DNA of 64,000 nucleotides from Ruminococcus albus AD2013 (GCF_000526775.1 NZ_JAGS01000001.1:1922001-1986000); one strand, 5' to 3'; positions 41,406-50,121 are shown, counted from the stretch's first letter. Notes: a model not told the origin generated them from the letters alone. Made by a program: numbers and translations.

Positions 41406-42764
41406 TCAGCCCTGTGCCATTACGTGATACCTTATGGAAACAGGCGCACTCAGTTTGAACCATGTGTTCTTGTCGAACCTGTCAACATGGTCGATGGAGA
41501 TATGCGCTATGCTGTATTCCCTGATAAGGAATTTCACCTTGATATCGGGCTGTTCGCTGACAGATATATTCGTAAATCCCAGCGCCCTGAGTTCATCTAT
41601 AACCACGCGGTAATCTCTACCGCTGTAACCCACGCTTGAATAAGGCACGCAAGCTTCACCGGGGTGGGCGGCTTTTTCTTCATCGGCTGAAAGGGGCATA
41701 TAAGCCGTTATCAGCCATGCAGTGTCAGCAGGCAGCCATTCGCCTTTCTTGATATCCGTTTTGCCGTTGGCAGTTATGGAGATTATGCCGTTGACAGGCA
41801 TACCCGATCTCTGCTCGGTGGAGCGCACTATCGCAACATTGGTAAATCCCGATGCTTTAAGGGCATTGGCGGTCTCCACTGCGTCCTTTTTTATGTAAGT
41901 ATTTATATTTTCGTTTATCGGTACACTTCCGTGGACGGAATTGCCATTTTCTTCCTCATCGAGATACTGCACGATACTCTTGAATTCATTGGACTTGCAC
42001 CACTCGTTGCACTCGTAAGCACGCACAGCGTTAAGAGGGTGCCGCCTTGTGGAGAACATCATGAATTCAAGCGTCTTGTTGAAAGCCGAACCGCTGACAA
42101 GATCGCGGTACTCCCTTGCCTGTTCAAGAAAAGCTTCGGGGTTTGCCTGTACAGGCGAATCCTTTTCACAGCCTGCAAGCCTCATGCAGACTTCAACAAC
42201 ACTTTTGCTTGAACCTCCGCAGACCGCAGCTGCCCTGTCCGCCGAGAATTCACTGCATCTCATCCAGTAATAGAAAGCCATCTGCAAAGGTGCGGTTATC
42301 ATCGGCGAAAGCCCCAGCAGTCCTGCCGACCCGCCGAGTATCATTCTGCCCATGGTGGAATACAGCACATGATGACAAGCTATGTGTCCGCACTCATGCG
42401 CAAGCACCGAGGGTATAAGTTCATGGGGCAGAGAAGCCACCAGACCTGTGGTCATTACTATGAAAGGGTCATTTTCGCCCGAAGTATAGGCATTAGGATA
42501 AGGGTCGGTGGTCATGAAAAGCTCGGGTACTTTTATCCCCAGACGTTTGCAAATGGGTTTGAGCATATCATAATACTCGGGCATCTGCTTTTCGCTTATC
42601 CTCACCAGTGTAGACATATTCATCAGCTTGAACTGTTTTTCGTTCCATATTTTCATGAACCCTTTGAGCAGCGGAGTAAAACCGGGTATAGCTTTAAGGG
42701 CATTGAGTGCTGTACGGTCGGATTCGTGTATAAAAAGGTCGGGATTAACAGACATTTTTGTCAC
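41406..42764 (-). CDS. M48-family metallopeptidase with C-terminal repeats
   Basis: A 452-residue protein. The zinc motif is AHECGHIACHH (HExxH, about 125-135) and the third ligand lies in SEFSADRAAAV (about 180-190). Two hydrophobic stretches (about 140-172) between them place the catalytic face at the membrane, as in HtpX-type enzymes. The C-terminal part has two similar units of about 80 residues (LKASGFTNVAIV... and LRALGFTNISVS...), which are probably binding domains. It may take part in membrane-protein quality control. AGGTGACAAAAATG marks the start. Confidence 0.85.
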   Translation of the reverse strand: MTKMSVNPDLFIHESDRTALNALKAIPGFTPLLKGFMKIWNEKQFKLMNMSTLVRISEKQMPEYYDMLKPICKRLGIKVPELFMTTDPYPNAYTSGENDPFIVMTTGLVASLPHELIPSVLAHECGHIACHHVLYSTMGRMILGGSAGLLGLSPMITAPLQMAFYYWMRCSEFSADRAAAVCGGSSKSVVEVCMRLAGCEKDSPVQANPEAFLEQAREYRDLVSGSAFNKTLEFMMFSTRRHPLNAVRAYECNEWCKSNEFKSIVQYLDEEENGNSVHGSVPINENINTYIKKDAVETANALKASGFTNVAIVRSTEQRSGMPVNGIISITANGKTDIKKGEWLPADTAWLITAYMPLSADEEKAAHPGEACVPYSSVGYSGRDYRVVIDELRALGFTNISVSEQPDIKVKFLIREYSIAHISIDHVDRFDKNTWFKLSAPVSIRYHVMAQG

Positions 42765-42850
42765 CTCATATTTCTTTAGTCTTTACGTTTTTATCATCAG
42801 GCACAGCGGACAGGTGGGTTAACGCTGTCCTTATTAAGTACCTTTAATCC

Positions 42851-42879
42851 ATTATAGCACATCACAACAAAATATGCAA
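42851..42879 (-). promoter_or_regulatory. Promoter of the M48 operon
   Basis: Minus strand TTGCAT, 17-bp spacer, TATAAT, about 90 bp before the start codon. Confidence 0.55.
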
Positions 42880-42932
42880 TAGTTATTAATAAAATTTGTT
42901 TAATATGTTTCGAGATTTCAATCACGAGCGTA

Positions 42933-43335
42933 AACAGCAAAGGATAAAGCAGTACAGAGGATAAGAATGCCAAGGAGGAGAGCTTTGGCTCAAGCTTTTC
43001 GCGAAAGGCTTGCGGAGAGCACGAGAGGCAGAGCCTCTCGGTCAATGCACAAAAGCGACGCGGCAACTCAAAAAGTAATAGCAGACTATCTACCGCCCCA
43101 AAAGGCGCGGCAATAATCAAAAAATCGAGCGTGTGCAAAACTAATGCACACGCTCAAACTATGTCCGTATATTATTGCCGCGCCCGCCGTCAAACAGCGA
43201 CAGCGTCTTTGACGGCTCGACCCGAACGAAGAGAGGGGCGAAAACTCATAAACCAATGTTCCCAAATCAAACCATTGACCAGCCCTACAAACCTCCGCCC
43301 ACAAATTAAAATCCAATTATCTGTTATATGGACTT
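42933..43335 (-). repeat. Structured intergenic element, copy R5
   Basis: Reverse-orientation copy without heptamers. Hairpin E at about 42990-43012, hairpin D CGAGAGG/CCTCTCG (43022-43040), stem C, hairpin B GAGCGTGTGC (43127-43136) with GCACACGCTC (43146-43155), and hairpin A CCGTCAAA/TTTGACGG. It faces copy R6, so the two make one inverted structure about 740 bp long. Together they fill 42880-43666, which holds no gene. Confidence 0.87.
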
Positions 43336-43670
43336 CAACAGTGCGGCACTCTTGTCCCGGTTACTGCGGTATCAGGTCGCCCCTTGCGGGTCGAGAAATC
43401 AACGAGCTATCGCCGTTGATTTCGGGCGCGGCAATATCTCCGCACATAGAAAGAGCGTGGACGTTTGTTTTGTCCACGCTCGATGCTTTTATTGCCGCGC
43501 CTTTTTGGTCGGGAGTTTGCTGTGCTATTTACAGCACTATTTTCACGTCGCTTTTGCGCCTTGACCGAGAGGCTCTGCCTCTCGAGCTCTCCGCAAGCCT
43601 GCTAGCGCGAGGCTTGACCGCGCGCTTTGTTTCCTTGGCATTCTATCCTCTGTACTACTTTATCTATCAC
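43336..43670 (+). repeat. Structured intergenic element, copy R6
   Basis: Forward copy: hairpin A GAAATCAACG (43395-43404) with CGTTGATTTC (43414-43423), stem C, hairpin B GAGCGTGGAC (43453-43462) with GTCCACGCTC (43472-43481), hairpin D CGAGAGG (43566-43572) with CCTCTCG (43578-43584), hairpin E variant GCTAGC. It ends against the cotJC stop codon (43667-43669) but carries no heptamer array. Confidence 0.87.
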
Positions 43671-44263
43671 TTATCAAACGCAGGATTGAATGCATAGAAA
43701 TTCTTGCTGTCCAGCATATCCGTAACTATCCTCAGACATTCTCCAAACCTCTGATAGTGTACTATCTCCCTCTCTCTCAGGAACTTTATAGGATCTCGCA
43801 CATCGGGGTCATCTGTCAGCCGCAGGATATTGTCATAGGTCGTTCTCGCTTTCTGTTCAGCCGCCATATCTTCATTAAGATCGGTTATCGGATCGCCCTT
43901 GCTCTGGAAATAATCCGCCGAGAAAGGCACTCCCGATGCCGCAACAGGGTATATGCCTGTGGTGTGATCCACAAAATAAGTGTCAAACCCGCTCTCCTTT
44001 ATCTCCTTCATCGAAAGCCCTCTGGTCAGCTGATAGAGTATTGCACTTATCATCTCCATATGAGCCAGTTCTTCCGTGCCGATATCCGTCAGCATTGCCT
44101 GAACTTCCCTGCTGGGTGCCGAATATCTCTGATTCAGATACCTCAGCGATGCACCGAGTTCTCCATCGGCGCCACCCAACTGGCTCAAGATCACCTTAGC
44201 CAGCGCAGGGTCGGGATTTTTTATATTTACGGGGTACTGCAATTTCTTTTCATACATCCACAT
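43667..44263 (-). CDS. cotJC: Spore coat protein CotJC (manganese-catalase family)
   Basis: The 198-residue protein starts MWMYEKKLQYPVNIKNPDP and has the ferritin-like helical pattern with metal ligands in GADGELGASLRYLNQRY (Glu), GTEELAHMEM (Glu-Glu-x-x-His) and later EQKARTTYDNI and EREIVHYQRFGE. CotJC is a coat protein related to manganese catalases. It ends the cotJABC operon, which is expressed in the mother cell under sigma-E in Bacillus. It confirms spore-forming ability in the lineage. Confidence 0.93.
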   Translation of the reverse strand: MWMYEKKLQYPVNIKNPDPALAKVILSQLGGADGELGASLRYLNQRYSAPSREVQAMLTDIGTEELAHMEMISAILYQLTRGLSMKEIKESGFDTYFVDHTTGIYPVAASGVPFSADYFQSKGDPITDLNEDMAAEQKARTTYDNILRLTDDPDVRDPIKFLREREIVHYQRFGECLRIVTDMLDSKNFYAFNPAFDK

Positions 44264-44526
44264 CAGTTCTCACCTCTCTCCCATGGAAAAGGCATCATGA
44301 CCCATTCCCACTTCTTTGTCCCATCGGACTGCACCGCTGTCAAAGGACCGTATCTCTCGTTGTATTCTTTTTCCAGCTTCTCTTTTTCAGCCTTGTGCTT
44401 CCTGAAATATTCCAGCCCCATCTTGCAGGTGGGGTGGCTGTCAAGGTAGAGATTTGCCTCTGCCAGCGCAAAACAGCTCTGCTGTATACGTCGCATCAGC
44501 TTCTGCTTGTCATTCAGTACGGGCAT
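44263..44526 (-). CDS. cotJB: Spore coat protein CotJB
   Basis: An 87-residue protein with the CotJB pattern: LMRRIQQSCFALAEANLYLDSHPTC (split here about 10-34), then HKAEKEKLEKEYNERYGPL and a tryptophan-rich end WEWVMMPFPWERGEN. It overlaps cotJA by 17 bp and cotJC by 1 bp, so the three are translated in series. It is a coat or inner-coat component in Bacillus. Confidence 0.92.
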   Translation of the reverse strand: MPVLNDKQKLMRRIQQSCFALAEANLYLDSHPTCKMGLEYFRKHKAEKEKLEKEYNERYGPLTAVQSDGTKKWEWVMMPFPWERGEN

Positions 44527-44758
44527 TCTTCACAGCCTCCTCTCCGATAAATGGTTTGTCAAGACAGGGAAATACCGTCCCGCGGCTAAGGGAGGTATCA
44601 TCTTCATAAGGCTTCTCCCACGGCTGAAAAGGCACATACGCCATGGCGAATGCCAGTGTCTTCGGCAAAGCGCCTCCGTTTACGGCACAGCTCGCCCCCT
44701 CAGGAACACCGCCGTCTTCAAATATCCTCTCCAGGATATCCTTCTCGTTATTCTCCAT
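44510..44758 (-). CDS. cotJA: Spore coat protein CotJA
   Basis: An 82-residue protein. The CotJA core LAFAMAYVPFQPWEKPY (about 35-51) and RGTVFPCLDKPFIG (about 58-71) is clear; the N-terminal 30 residues are a variable acidic extension. GAGGAGATATAA lies just upstream of its ATG. It is the first gene of the coat operon. Confidence 0.92.
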   Translation of the reverse strand: MENNEKDILERIFEDGGVPEGASCAVNGGALPKTLAFAMAYVPFQPWEKPYEDDTSLSRGTVFPCLDKPFIGEEAVKNARTE

Positions 44759-44932
44759 TTATATCTCCTCACTTTCTCATGGGGGAACTTCTCAGCCCCT
44801 CCGATGTCATATTATGCCGAATGCCTTTTCTGTGACACTCCCCCATTTTGACAAATTTCCCGCCCCCGCCGTGCTATCATGATGATACCGACAGCCCCCA
44901 CCGCGGCTGAAAAATAAAGGAGGACAGTTAAA

Positions 44933-45319
44933 TTGATAAATATTTCGACCACAGACGGTGTGACCCTTGCCAAGCTTTCAGGCGACCTCGACCACCATAC
45001 CGCAAGGCTCATGCGCACCGATATCGACCGCGAATTAGCCGAAAAACGCCCCCGCCGCCTTGTCATTGACTTTTCGTCCGTCACATTCATGGACAGCTCG
45101 GGCATAGGGCTCATTATGGGCAGATACAGGATAATGAACGAACAGGGGGGCGATGTCATAGTAGCCCGCCCCCCTGCCTACATAAAAAAAGTCCTTCGCC
45201 TTGCAGGGGTGGACAAACTTGCCCCCATCACCGATGACCCCCGCGGCATTATCCCAAAAGATATATACAAAGAAAAGGAGGCTGAGATAATTGAGCAGAC
45301 CGCCCCTCAGACCACTTAA
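44933..45319 (+). CDS. spoIIAA: Anti-sigma F factor antagonist SpoIIAA
   Basis: A 128-residue STAS-domain protein. The phosphorylatable serine is in FMDSSGIGLIMGRY (about residue 57). In its dephosphorylated form it removes SpoIIAB from sigma-F in the forespore. It starts with TTG, decided by AAAGGAGG 9 bp upstream. The C-terminal 20 residues beyond the usual end are charged and overlap spoIIAB by 29 bp. TTGACA at 44848 and TGCTATCAT at 44872 are promoter-like, but the spacing is long (21 bp). Confidence 0.94.
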   Translation: MINISTTDGVTLAKLSGDLDHHTARLMRTDIDRELAEKRPRRLVIDFSSVTFMDSSGIGLIMGRYRIMNEQGGDVIVARPPAYIKKVLRLAGVDKLAPITDDPRGIIPKDIYKEKEAEIIEQTAPQTT

Positions 45320-45746
45320 CGAAATGAACCTCACATTCCCCGCACTCTCTGAAAACGAGCGCTTTGCCCGCCTTGCAGTCAGCGGATTTCTCTCCGTCCT
45401 TGACCCGAATATCGCAGAGCTTTCGGATATAAAAACAGCAGTTTCCGAAGCTGTCACAAATGCCATAGTACACGGCTACCGCGATACAGCGGGCGAAGTC
45501 ATGATGCAGGTGCGCATCTTCAAGGATTCCCGCATAAGCATAAAAATTCAGGACAAAGGCTGCGGCATACCCGATGTTGCACAGGCAATGACGCCCCTGT
45601 ATACCACCTCCCCCGAGGAAGACCGCGCTGGTCTCGGCTTTACCATCATGGAAACTTTCATGGAAAAGGTCAAAGTCAAAAGCAAGCCGGGCAAAGGCAC
45701 CACAGTTATCCTCGAACGCACCGTGCAGGGTAAAAAGCGCCTATGA
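45291..45746 (+). CDS. spoIIAB: Anti-sigma F factor / serine kinase SpoIIAB
   Basis: A 151-residue GHKL kinase. The N-box is in TAVSEAVTNAIVHGY (about 49-63), the G1 box DKGCGIPD (about 88-95) and the G2 box AGLGFTIMETFM (about 112-123). It binds and inhibits sigma-F and phosphorylates SpoIIAA. It also starts with TTG, with AAAAGGAGG upstream. It overlaps spoIIAA by 29 bp and sigF by 4 bp. Confidence 0.95.
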   Translation: MSRPPLRPLNEMNLTFPALSENERFARLAVSGFLSVLDPNIAELSDIKTAVSEAVTNAIVHGYRDTAGEVMMQVRIFKDSRISIKIQDKGCGIPDVAQAMTPLYTTSPEEDRAGLGFTIMETFMEKVKVKSKPGKGTTVILERTVQGKKRL

Positions 45747-46399
45747 GCCGTGAAGACAGCTACCTCCCCGAGGACAACCTGGGGCTTGTACACCTCTGCG
45801 CCAACCGTTTCCGCGCCAGAGGTATCGAATACGACGACTTATACAGCGCAGGATGTGTGGGACTGGTAAAAGCGTCCAAAGCCTTCGACGACAGCCGCGG
45901 AGTAAAGTTCTCCACCTATGCCGTACCCGTTATCCTCGGAGAGATAAAGCGGCTTTTCCGTGACGGCGGCACAGTGAAAGTCTCCCGAAGCCTGAAAGAA
46001 CTCTCCCTGAAGATAACCCGCACCACAAGGAACTTCACCAACGAAAAAGGCAGAGAACCCACCGTCACCGAGCTTTCCGAACTCCTTACCGCCGACCCCG
46101 AGGATATCATCGCCGCCCTTAATTCCTCTCAGCCCGCCCTAAGCCTTACCATGGGCGATGAGGACGGCGATTCCCAGACAGACCTCCCCGTTGACCCGCC
46201 CGATGAGGATATCACCGATAAACTCGCCCTCAGACAAGTCCTCGCCGAACTCTCCGACGAAGACCGAAAGCTGATAGACCTGCGCTACTTCAAAGGTCTT
46301 ACCCAGACCAAAGCCGCAGGCATACTCGGCATGACACAGGTGCAGGTATCCCGCCGCGAGAAAAAACTTCTTACCTATATGCGTACAAAGCTTATTTAA
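45743..46399 (+). CDS. sigF: Sporulation sigma factor F
   Basis: A 218-residue sigma-70 family factor of the sporulation type. Region 2 (NLGLVHLCANRFRARGIEYDD...GCVGLVKASKAFD), region 3 and region 4 with helix-turn-helix (LTQTKAAGILGMTQVQVSRREKK, split about 190-212) are complete. It directs the first forespore-specific transcription. The stop codon TAA lies inside the left arm of the palindromic element at 46396. Confidence 0.95.
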   Translation: MSREDSYLPEDNLGLVHLCANRFRARGIEYDDLYSAGCVGLVKASKAFDDSRGVKFSTYAVPVILGEIKRLFRDGGTVKVSRSLKELSLKITRTTRNFTNEKGREPTVTELSELLTADPEDIIAALNSSQPALSLTMGDEDGDSQTDLPVDPPDEDITDKLALRQVLAELSDEDRKLIDLRYFKGLTQTKAAGILGMTQVQVSRREKKLLTYMRTKLI

Positions 46400-46474
46400 G
46401 GAAACACCGCACAACCATAGCGCATCAGATGGCGTGCAATGGCGTTAGCCGGTGGTTGCGCGGTGTTTCCTTAA
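46396..46474. repeat. 79-bp palindromic element with 21-bp arms at the sigF stop codon
   Basis: The left arm (46396-46416) opens TTAAGGAAACACCGC and the right arm (46454-46474), reversed, matches it at 20 of 21 positions. The ends are TTAA. There is no T run, so it is a weak terminator candidate; the shape is more like a small MITE. Its first TAA is the sigF stop codon. Confidence 0.65.
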
Positions 46475-46502
46475 TGCACCAACCATATATTTTTTCCAAA
46501 GC

Positions 46503-46537
46503 AAAAAGACTGCTGCACACACGCAACAGTCTTTTTG
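46503..46537. terminator. Bidirectional terminator
   Basis: AAAAAGACTG/CAGTCTTTTT hairpin with inner CTGC/GCAA, serving sigF and possibly the converging ABC operon. Confidence 0.8.
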
Positions 46538-46628
46538 TCTGGCTGTAACAACCGCCGGAAGAATACTTAATCACTCGTTATACAAGCAAATAAAGTGTTG
46601 ACCATATTTCGTTTTACGGTAAACTCCA

Positions 46629-47327
46629 TCAGTCATCTCTCTTTGAATATCCTGCCACGGATACTTTGTAAGCCACAACTATCAGAGCCGCAACTACCGC
46701 GATAATGATAACGCATACAGGCACAGGCATATTGATAAGCATAGACTTATCCGCCATATTTTCATCATCCGAACTTCTGACCATCCCCATCATCGATAGC
46801 GGGATCGAACCTGTGACTGCCAGACCGCCAAAAAGGCCATAGATCATCTGCACTTTCTGATAGCCATACTTAAAAAACAGCGGGTAGAATATCATCACGG
46901 GTATTGCCGTATAAAGTACATTTACAACAGTCACAAATGCCGCCTGACCTGCAAAGCCCTCGCTGAGATCACCATGTATCAGACCGCCTATAGTAAGCAG
47001 TATCGGAGTACAGAAAGCTTCCACAGCTATTAGCATAACAGGCGGCAGGAACCTCACAAGTACGACCTCACTGTCAGAATAGGGCATCGACTTCTTGAAT
47101 GAACCTATACTCTTCCAGTTGTCATAGGAGAAAGCCGAGGATAAAAGCATAACACCTATACCGCCTGTGACCGTTGAAAAACCGATAACCGCTTCACCCG
47201 TAGCGGCTGCCATACATAAACTGCCGAACAGGCTTGCTATCACCATAACACATACAGCTATGAACATCTTTCCCATAGTGTACCATTCGTTGAGAAGCAG
47301 TCCCTTTATCTTATTATTACCTGTCAT
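46629..47327 (-). CDS. ABC-2 type transporter permease 1
   Basis: A 232-residue protein with six hydrophobic segments, starting at MTGNNKIKGLLLNEWYTMGK (an earlier ATG sits on top of the GAGGG site). The N-terminal KGLLLNEW is shared with the next two permeases (MKGLLVKERY, MKGLLVKDML), so the three are paralogues. It is the last gene of the GntR-regulated operon and would pair with the ATPase at 48624. The substrate is unknown; such systems in Firmicutes respond to cell-wall antibiotics. Confidence 0.82.
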   Translation of the reverse strand: MTGNNKIKGLLLNEWYTMGKMFIAVCVMVIASLFGSLCMAAATGEAVIGFSTVTGGIGVMLLSSAFSYDNWKSIGSFKKSMPYSDSEVVLVRFLPPVMLIAVEAFCTPILLTIGGLIHGDLSEGFAGQAAFVTVVNVLYTAIPVMIFYPLFFKYGYQKVQMIYGLFGGLAVTGSIPLSMMGMVRSSDDENMADKSMLINMPVPVCVIIIAVVAALIVVAYKVSVAGYSKRDD

Positions 47328-47328
47328 A

Positions 47329-47976
47329 TCACACATCCCTCTTCCTGAAAAGGAGTATGGATACCCCCCATGATATAAAGAACAGAACTATCGTAACACA
47401 CATGAAGATAAAGCCGTTCCCGAATAACCCGCCGTGCTGTGCATTTTCCATTATCATCACATTCGAGCCGCCTATGAATCCGCCGAACAACGCACTCATA
47501 ATAAGTCTTACACCATTGCCGTTGCCGTAAAACTTAAAGGTCAGGGGCATTATTATTATCGTAGGCAAAAGCCCCATGCCGATACCACTGAAAAGTATCT
47601 TTGCTATCTCCGTAATGCTATGAGCACTGAGACCGCTGCTGAATGCAAGACATACTCCCAGGAAAGCCGCATTCATCAGCAGTGTCAGCAGTACTATTAT
47701 CAGTGTTATTACATACTTCGCGCTGACTATCTGTGTGCGGGTGTAGGGCATAGTCAGCACACCGACGTGCCAGTTGCTCCGCATCTCCTGATTTATTACC
47801 GATGCAGGCATTATTCCCATCATCACAAATATAAGTCCCACAGGGAAACCCGATATCTCCTGCCTTTTCACCATGACAGCTATCATCAGTACAATATTTA
47901 AAACTAATGGTATCAGCAAAAACACTTTGCAGGTGTTAAATAAACTGTACCTTTCCTTTACAAGCAGACCTTTCAT
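47329..47976 (-). CDS. ABC-2 type transporter permease 2
   Basis: A 215-residue protein with six hydrophobic segments; starts MKGLLVKERYSLFNTCKVF. Conserved motifs of the family are the cytoplasmic MRSNWHVGVLTMPYTRTQIVSAKY loop (split, about 65-88). It is 28 bp downstream of permease 3. Three permeases with one ATPase is more than a simple dimer needs, so alternative pairings are possible. Confidence 0.82.
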   Translation of the reverse strand: MKGLLVKERYSLFNTCKVFLLIPLVLNIVLMIAVMVKRQEISGFPVGLIFVMMGIMPASVINQEMRSNWHVGVLTMPYTRTQIVSAKYVITLIIVLLTLLMNAAFLGVCLAFSSGLSAHSITEIAKILFSGIGMGLLPTIIIMPLTFKFYGNGNGVRLIMSALFGGFIGGSNVMIMENAQHGGLFGNGFIFMCVTIVLFFISWGVSILLFRKRDV

Positions 47977-48003
47977 CTTATCATCACCATCTTTTTATTT
48001 CTG

Positions 48004-48624
48004 TCATATATCTGTTTTTCTGAATATCCTTACCGATATCACACAGGATACTGCCGTTATCACCAAAGCTGTCACGAACATCACAGCCGCCGCACCTGCT
48101 GATACATCAAACTGCTTTTTGAACAGTATCACCGAACCCATACCTATGCTGCCGCTCACTGTCATCGCTATCAGCATTACAGCGTTTGATTTTTTGAAGT
48201 AATATACCAGCGGCAGGAATAACGCCGAGAATAGCAGCATAGTTGTCATAAACAACAATGCCGCAACCAAAACTTTCCCCATAGGTGCAGAACCTATAAA
48301 AGCACCTATACCCAGTACAAGCGATAATATCAAGCCGCCAGCCAGACTCAATGCCAACATCAGCAGATATCTCGCCTTAACAATATCATCCTTTGATATT
48401 GGGGAATATGCCAGTATTTTTTCATATCCCGTGCGGCGGTCGTCCGCTATGAACATCATAGGAAGACTGCCTATAAATACCGTTGCCTCAACACCTATCC
48501 CCACAGGTACCTTTCCCGTGATCGCCGTAGTAACAGCACAAATTACCGTCAGGAATAAAGATAATGCAAATATTCCCGAGTTTTGTCGGATATACAGCAT
48601 ATCCTTTACCAGCAGACCTTTCAT
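48004..48624 (-). CDS. ABC-2 type transporter permease 3
   Basis: A 206-residue protein, six hydrophobic segments, start MKGLLVKDMLYIRQNSG. It has the loop DDRRTGYEKILAYSPISKDDIVKARY (split, about 62-87) that permeases of this group place against the ATPase. Its start codon overlaps the ATPase stop at 48624 by one base, so these two are the most closely coupled pair. Confidence 0.82.
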   Translation of the reverse strand: MKGLLVKDMLYIRQNSGIFALSLFLTVICAVTTAITGKVPVGIGVEATVFIGSLPMMFIADDRRTGYEKILAYSPISKDDIVKARYLLMLALSLAGGLILSLVLGIGAFIGSAPMGKVLVAALLFMTTMLLFSALFLPLVYYFKKSNAVMLIAMTVSGSIGMGSVILFKKQFDVSAGAAAVMFVTALVITAVSCVISVRIFRKTDI

Positions 48625-49469
48625 CAGGCTATCTCCTTGATCATGAACACGAACAGTTCTTCGATAGTCACAGGGCTGATATCCATTCCCGCAGGTACTC
48701 CGTCACGCTTTACCAGTGCCTGAACACCGTATTTTCCCGATTTCTTGCCCCTTATCGCATGGGGGTCAAGTTCTCTCAGGGTTTCCTCGGTACAGCTGAG
48801 TATACCATACTCCTCAAGGAGTATGTCCTTTTCCTCGTTAAGCAGTACCCTGCCCTTGTGTATGAAGGATATGTAATCACAAAGCTTTTCAAGGTCGCTT
48901 ACGATGTGCGAGGATATCAGTATCGAATGATCTTCATCTCTCGTGAACTCGTAGAAGATATCCGTTACCTCGTCCCTTATAACAGGGTCAAGACCGTTTG
49001 TAGCTTCGTCCAGCACCAGAAGTTTTGCATTGTGCGAAAGTGCTATGGCTATGCCCATCTTCATCTTCATGCCGCGGGAGAAATCTTTGAACTTCTTGTC
49101 CTTCGGCAGTCCGAACTTTTCCATATATCCCTCGAACACAGCTTCGTCCCAGTTTCTGTAAGTACATTTCATCACCGAATTTATCTGCTTGTACTTGAAA
49201 GTATCGGGTATGCCCACATCATCAAGAACTACGCCCACATCTTCCTTGATATCTGCCAGTTCCTTATCGGCATCTCTGCCGAGGATAGTGATACTTCCCT
49301 CGTTTTTGTGTATTATACCCAGCAGACATTTTATCAACGTGGATTTGCCCGCACCGTTCTCACCTATCAGACCCAGTATGCATCCCCCGGGAAGAGTAAG
49401 GTCAACATTATCCAGCTTAAAATCCTTGTATTCCTTAACAAGACCCCTGATCTCTATAGCATTCTCCAT
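48624..49469 (-). CDS. ABC transporter ATP-binding protein (YtrB-like)
   Basis: A 281-residue ATPase: Walker A GENGAGKST (about 37-45), Q-loop region, signature FSRGMKMKMGIA (a variant of LSGGQ, as in many drug exporters), Walker B LLVLDEATNGLDP and switch His in SSHIVSD. It energises the downstream permeases. It starts 3 bp after the GntR gene ends. The unusual signature and long C-terminal tail (about 215-281) are typical of the Ytr/Bce-like exporter ATPases. Confidence 0.9.
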   Translation of the reverse strand: MENAIEIRGLVKEYKDFKLDNVDLTLPGGCILGLIGENGAGKSTLIKCLLGIIHKNEGSITILGRDADKELADIKEDVGVVLDDVGIPDTFKYKQINSVMKCTYRNWDEAVFEGYMEKFGLPKDKKFKDFSRGMKMKMGIAIALSHNAKLLVLDEATNGLDPVIRDEVTDIFYEFTRDEDHSILISSHIVSDLEKLCDYISFIHKGRVLLNEEKDILLEEYGILSCTEETLRELDPHAIRGKKSGKYGVQALVKRDGVPAGMDISPVTIEELFVFMIKEIA

Positions 49470-49472
49470 TTG

Positions 49473-49847
49473 TTACTCCTCCTCAGTGATGTACTCAAAC
49501 ATCTCAATAAGTTCTTTCTTTGAAAGCCCGCAGCTTGCCCCGAGCTTTCCTATCTCAGCCATCAGTTCTTCTATTTTTCTGAGATTGGCTTCTCTTATAA
49601 GTTCAACATTTTTGGGCGCAACGAAACAGCCCTTGGCGGCTATCGTGTAAATAAATCCCTCTCGCTCCAGCTCGTCGTAAGCGCGTTTTGTCGTTACCAC
49701 GCTTATCTTCAAGTCCTTCGCAAGATTTCGTATCGAGGGCAAAGCCTCGTCCTCTTTCAGCGCCCCGCTGATTATCTGACTTTTTATCTGATTGAATATC
49801 TGGTCATAGATCGGCGCACCGCTTTTGTTATCAATAAATATGTTCAT
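49473..49847 (-). CDS. GntR family regulator, YtrA subfamily
   Basis: A 124-residue protein with an N-terminal winged helix: GAPIYDQIFNQIKSQIISG, LPSIRNLAKDLKISVVTTKRAYDELEREG (split about 35-62), and a short C-terminal helical dimer arm. YtrA-type regulators repress their own ABC-exporter operon. It is the second regulator of the operon; the first is at 49882. Confidence 0.9.
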   Translation of the reverse strand: MNIFIDNKSGAPIYDQIFNQIKSQIISGALKEDEALPSIRNLAKDLKISVVTTKRAYDELEREGFIYTIAAKGCFVAPKNVELIREANLRKIEELMAEIGKLGASCGLSKKELIEMFEYITEEE

Positions 49848-49881
49848 CAGTCCACCCCTGTCATACTCGGGTATACCCGCA

Positions 49882-50121
49882 TCACTTTTTTACCCTGATC
49901 GAAAATCGTCCGTCACTCTGTTCTGCAAGACCTTTCTCACAAAGCAGAGCATATGCTTTTGCAGTAGTCATACGGCTTATCTGTAATCTGTCAGCCATAT
50001 CCTTTACTGCGGGGAGCACATCGTCCTCTTTAAGTTCCCCCTCTGAAATAAGCCTTTCTATCTGCCCGACTATCTGTTCTGTTATCGTCAGACGGCTCTG
50101 CGCATCTATCTCTATATCCAT
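49882..50121 (-). CDS. Minimal GntR-like DNA-binding protein
   Basis: A 79-residue protein that is only the GntR winged helix: SRLTITEQIVGQIERLISEG and VLPAVKDMADRLQISRMTTAKAYALL (split about 40-65). It lacks any effector or dimer arm, being about 45 residues shorter than its neighbour. It is not obviously truncated, with its own start and ribosome site. It may compete with or modify the full-length YtrA-like regulator. Confidence 0.82.
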   Translation of the reverse strand: MDIEIDAQSRLTITEQIVGQIERLISEGELKEDDVLPAVKDMADRLQISRMTTAKAYALLCEKGLAEQSDGRFSIRVKK

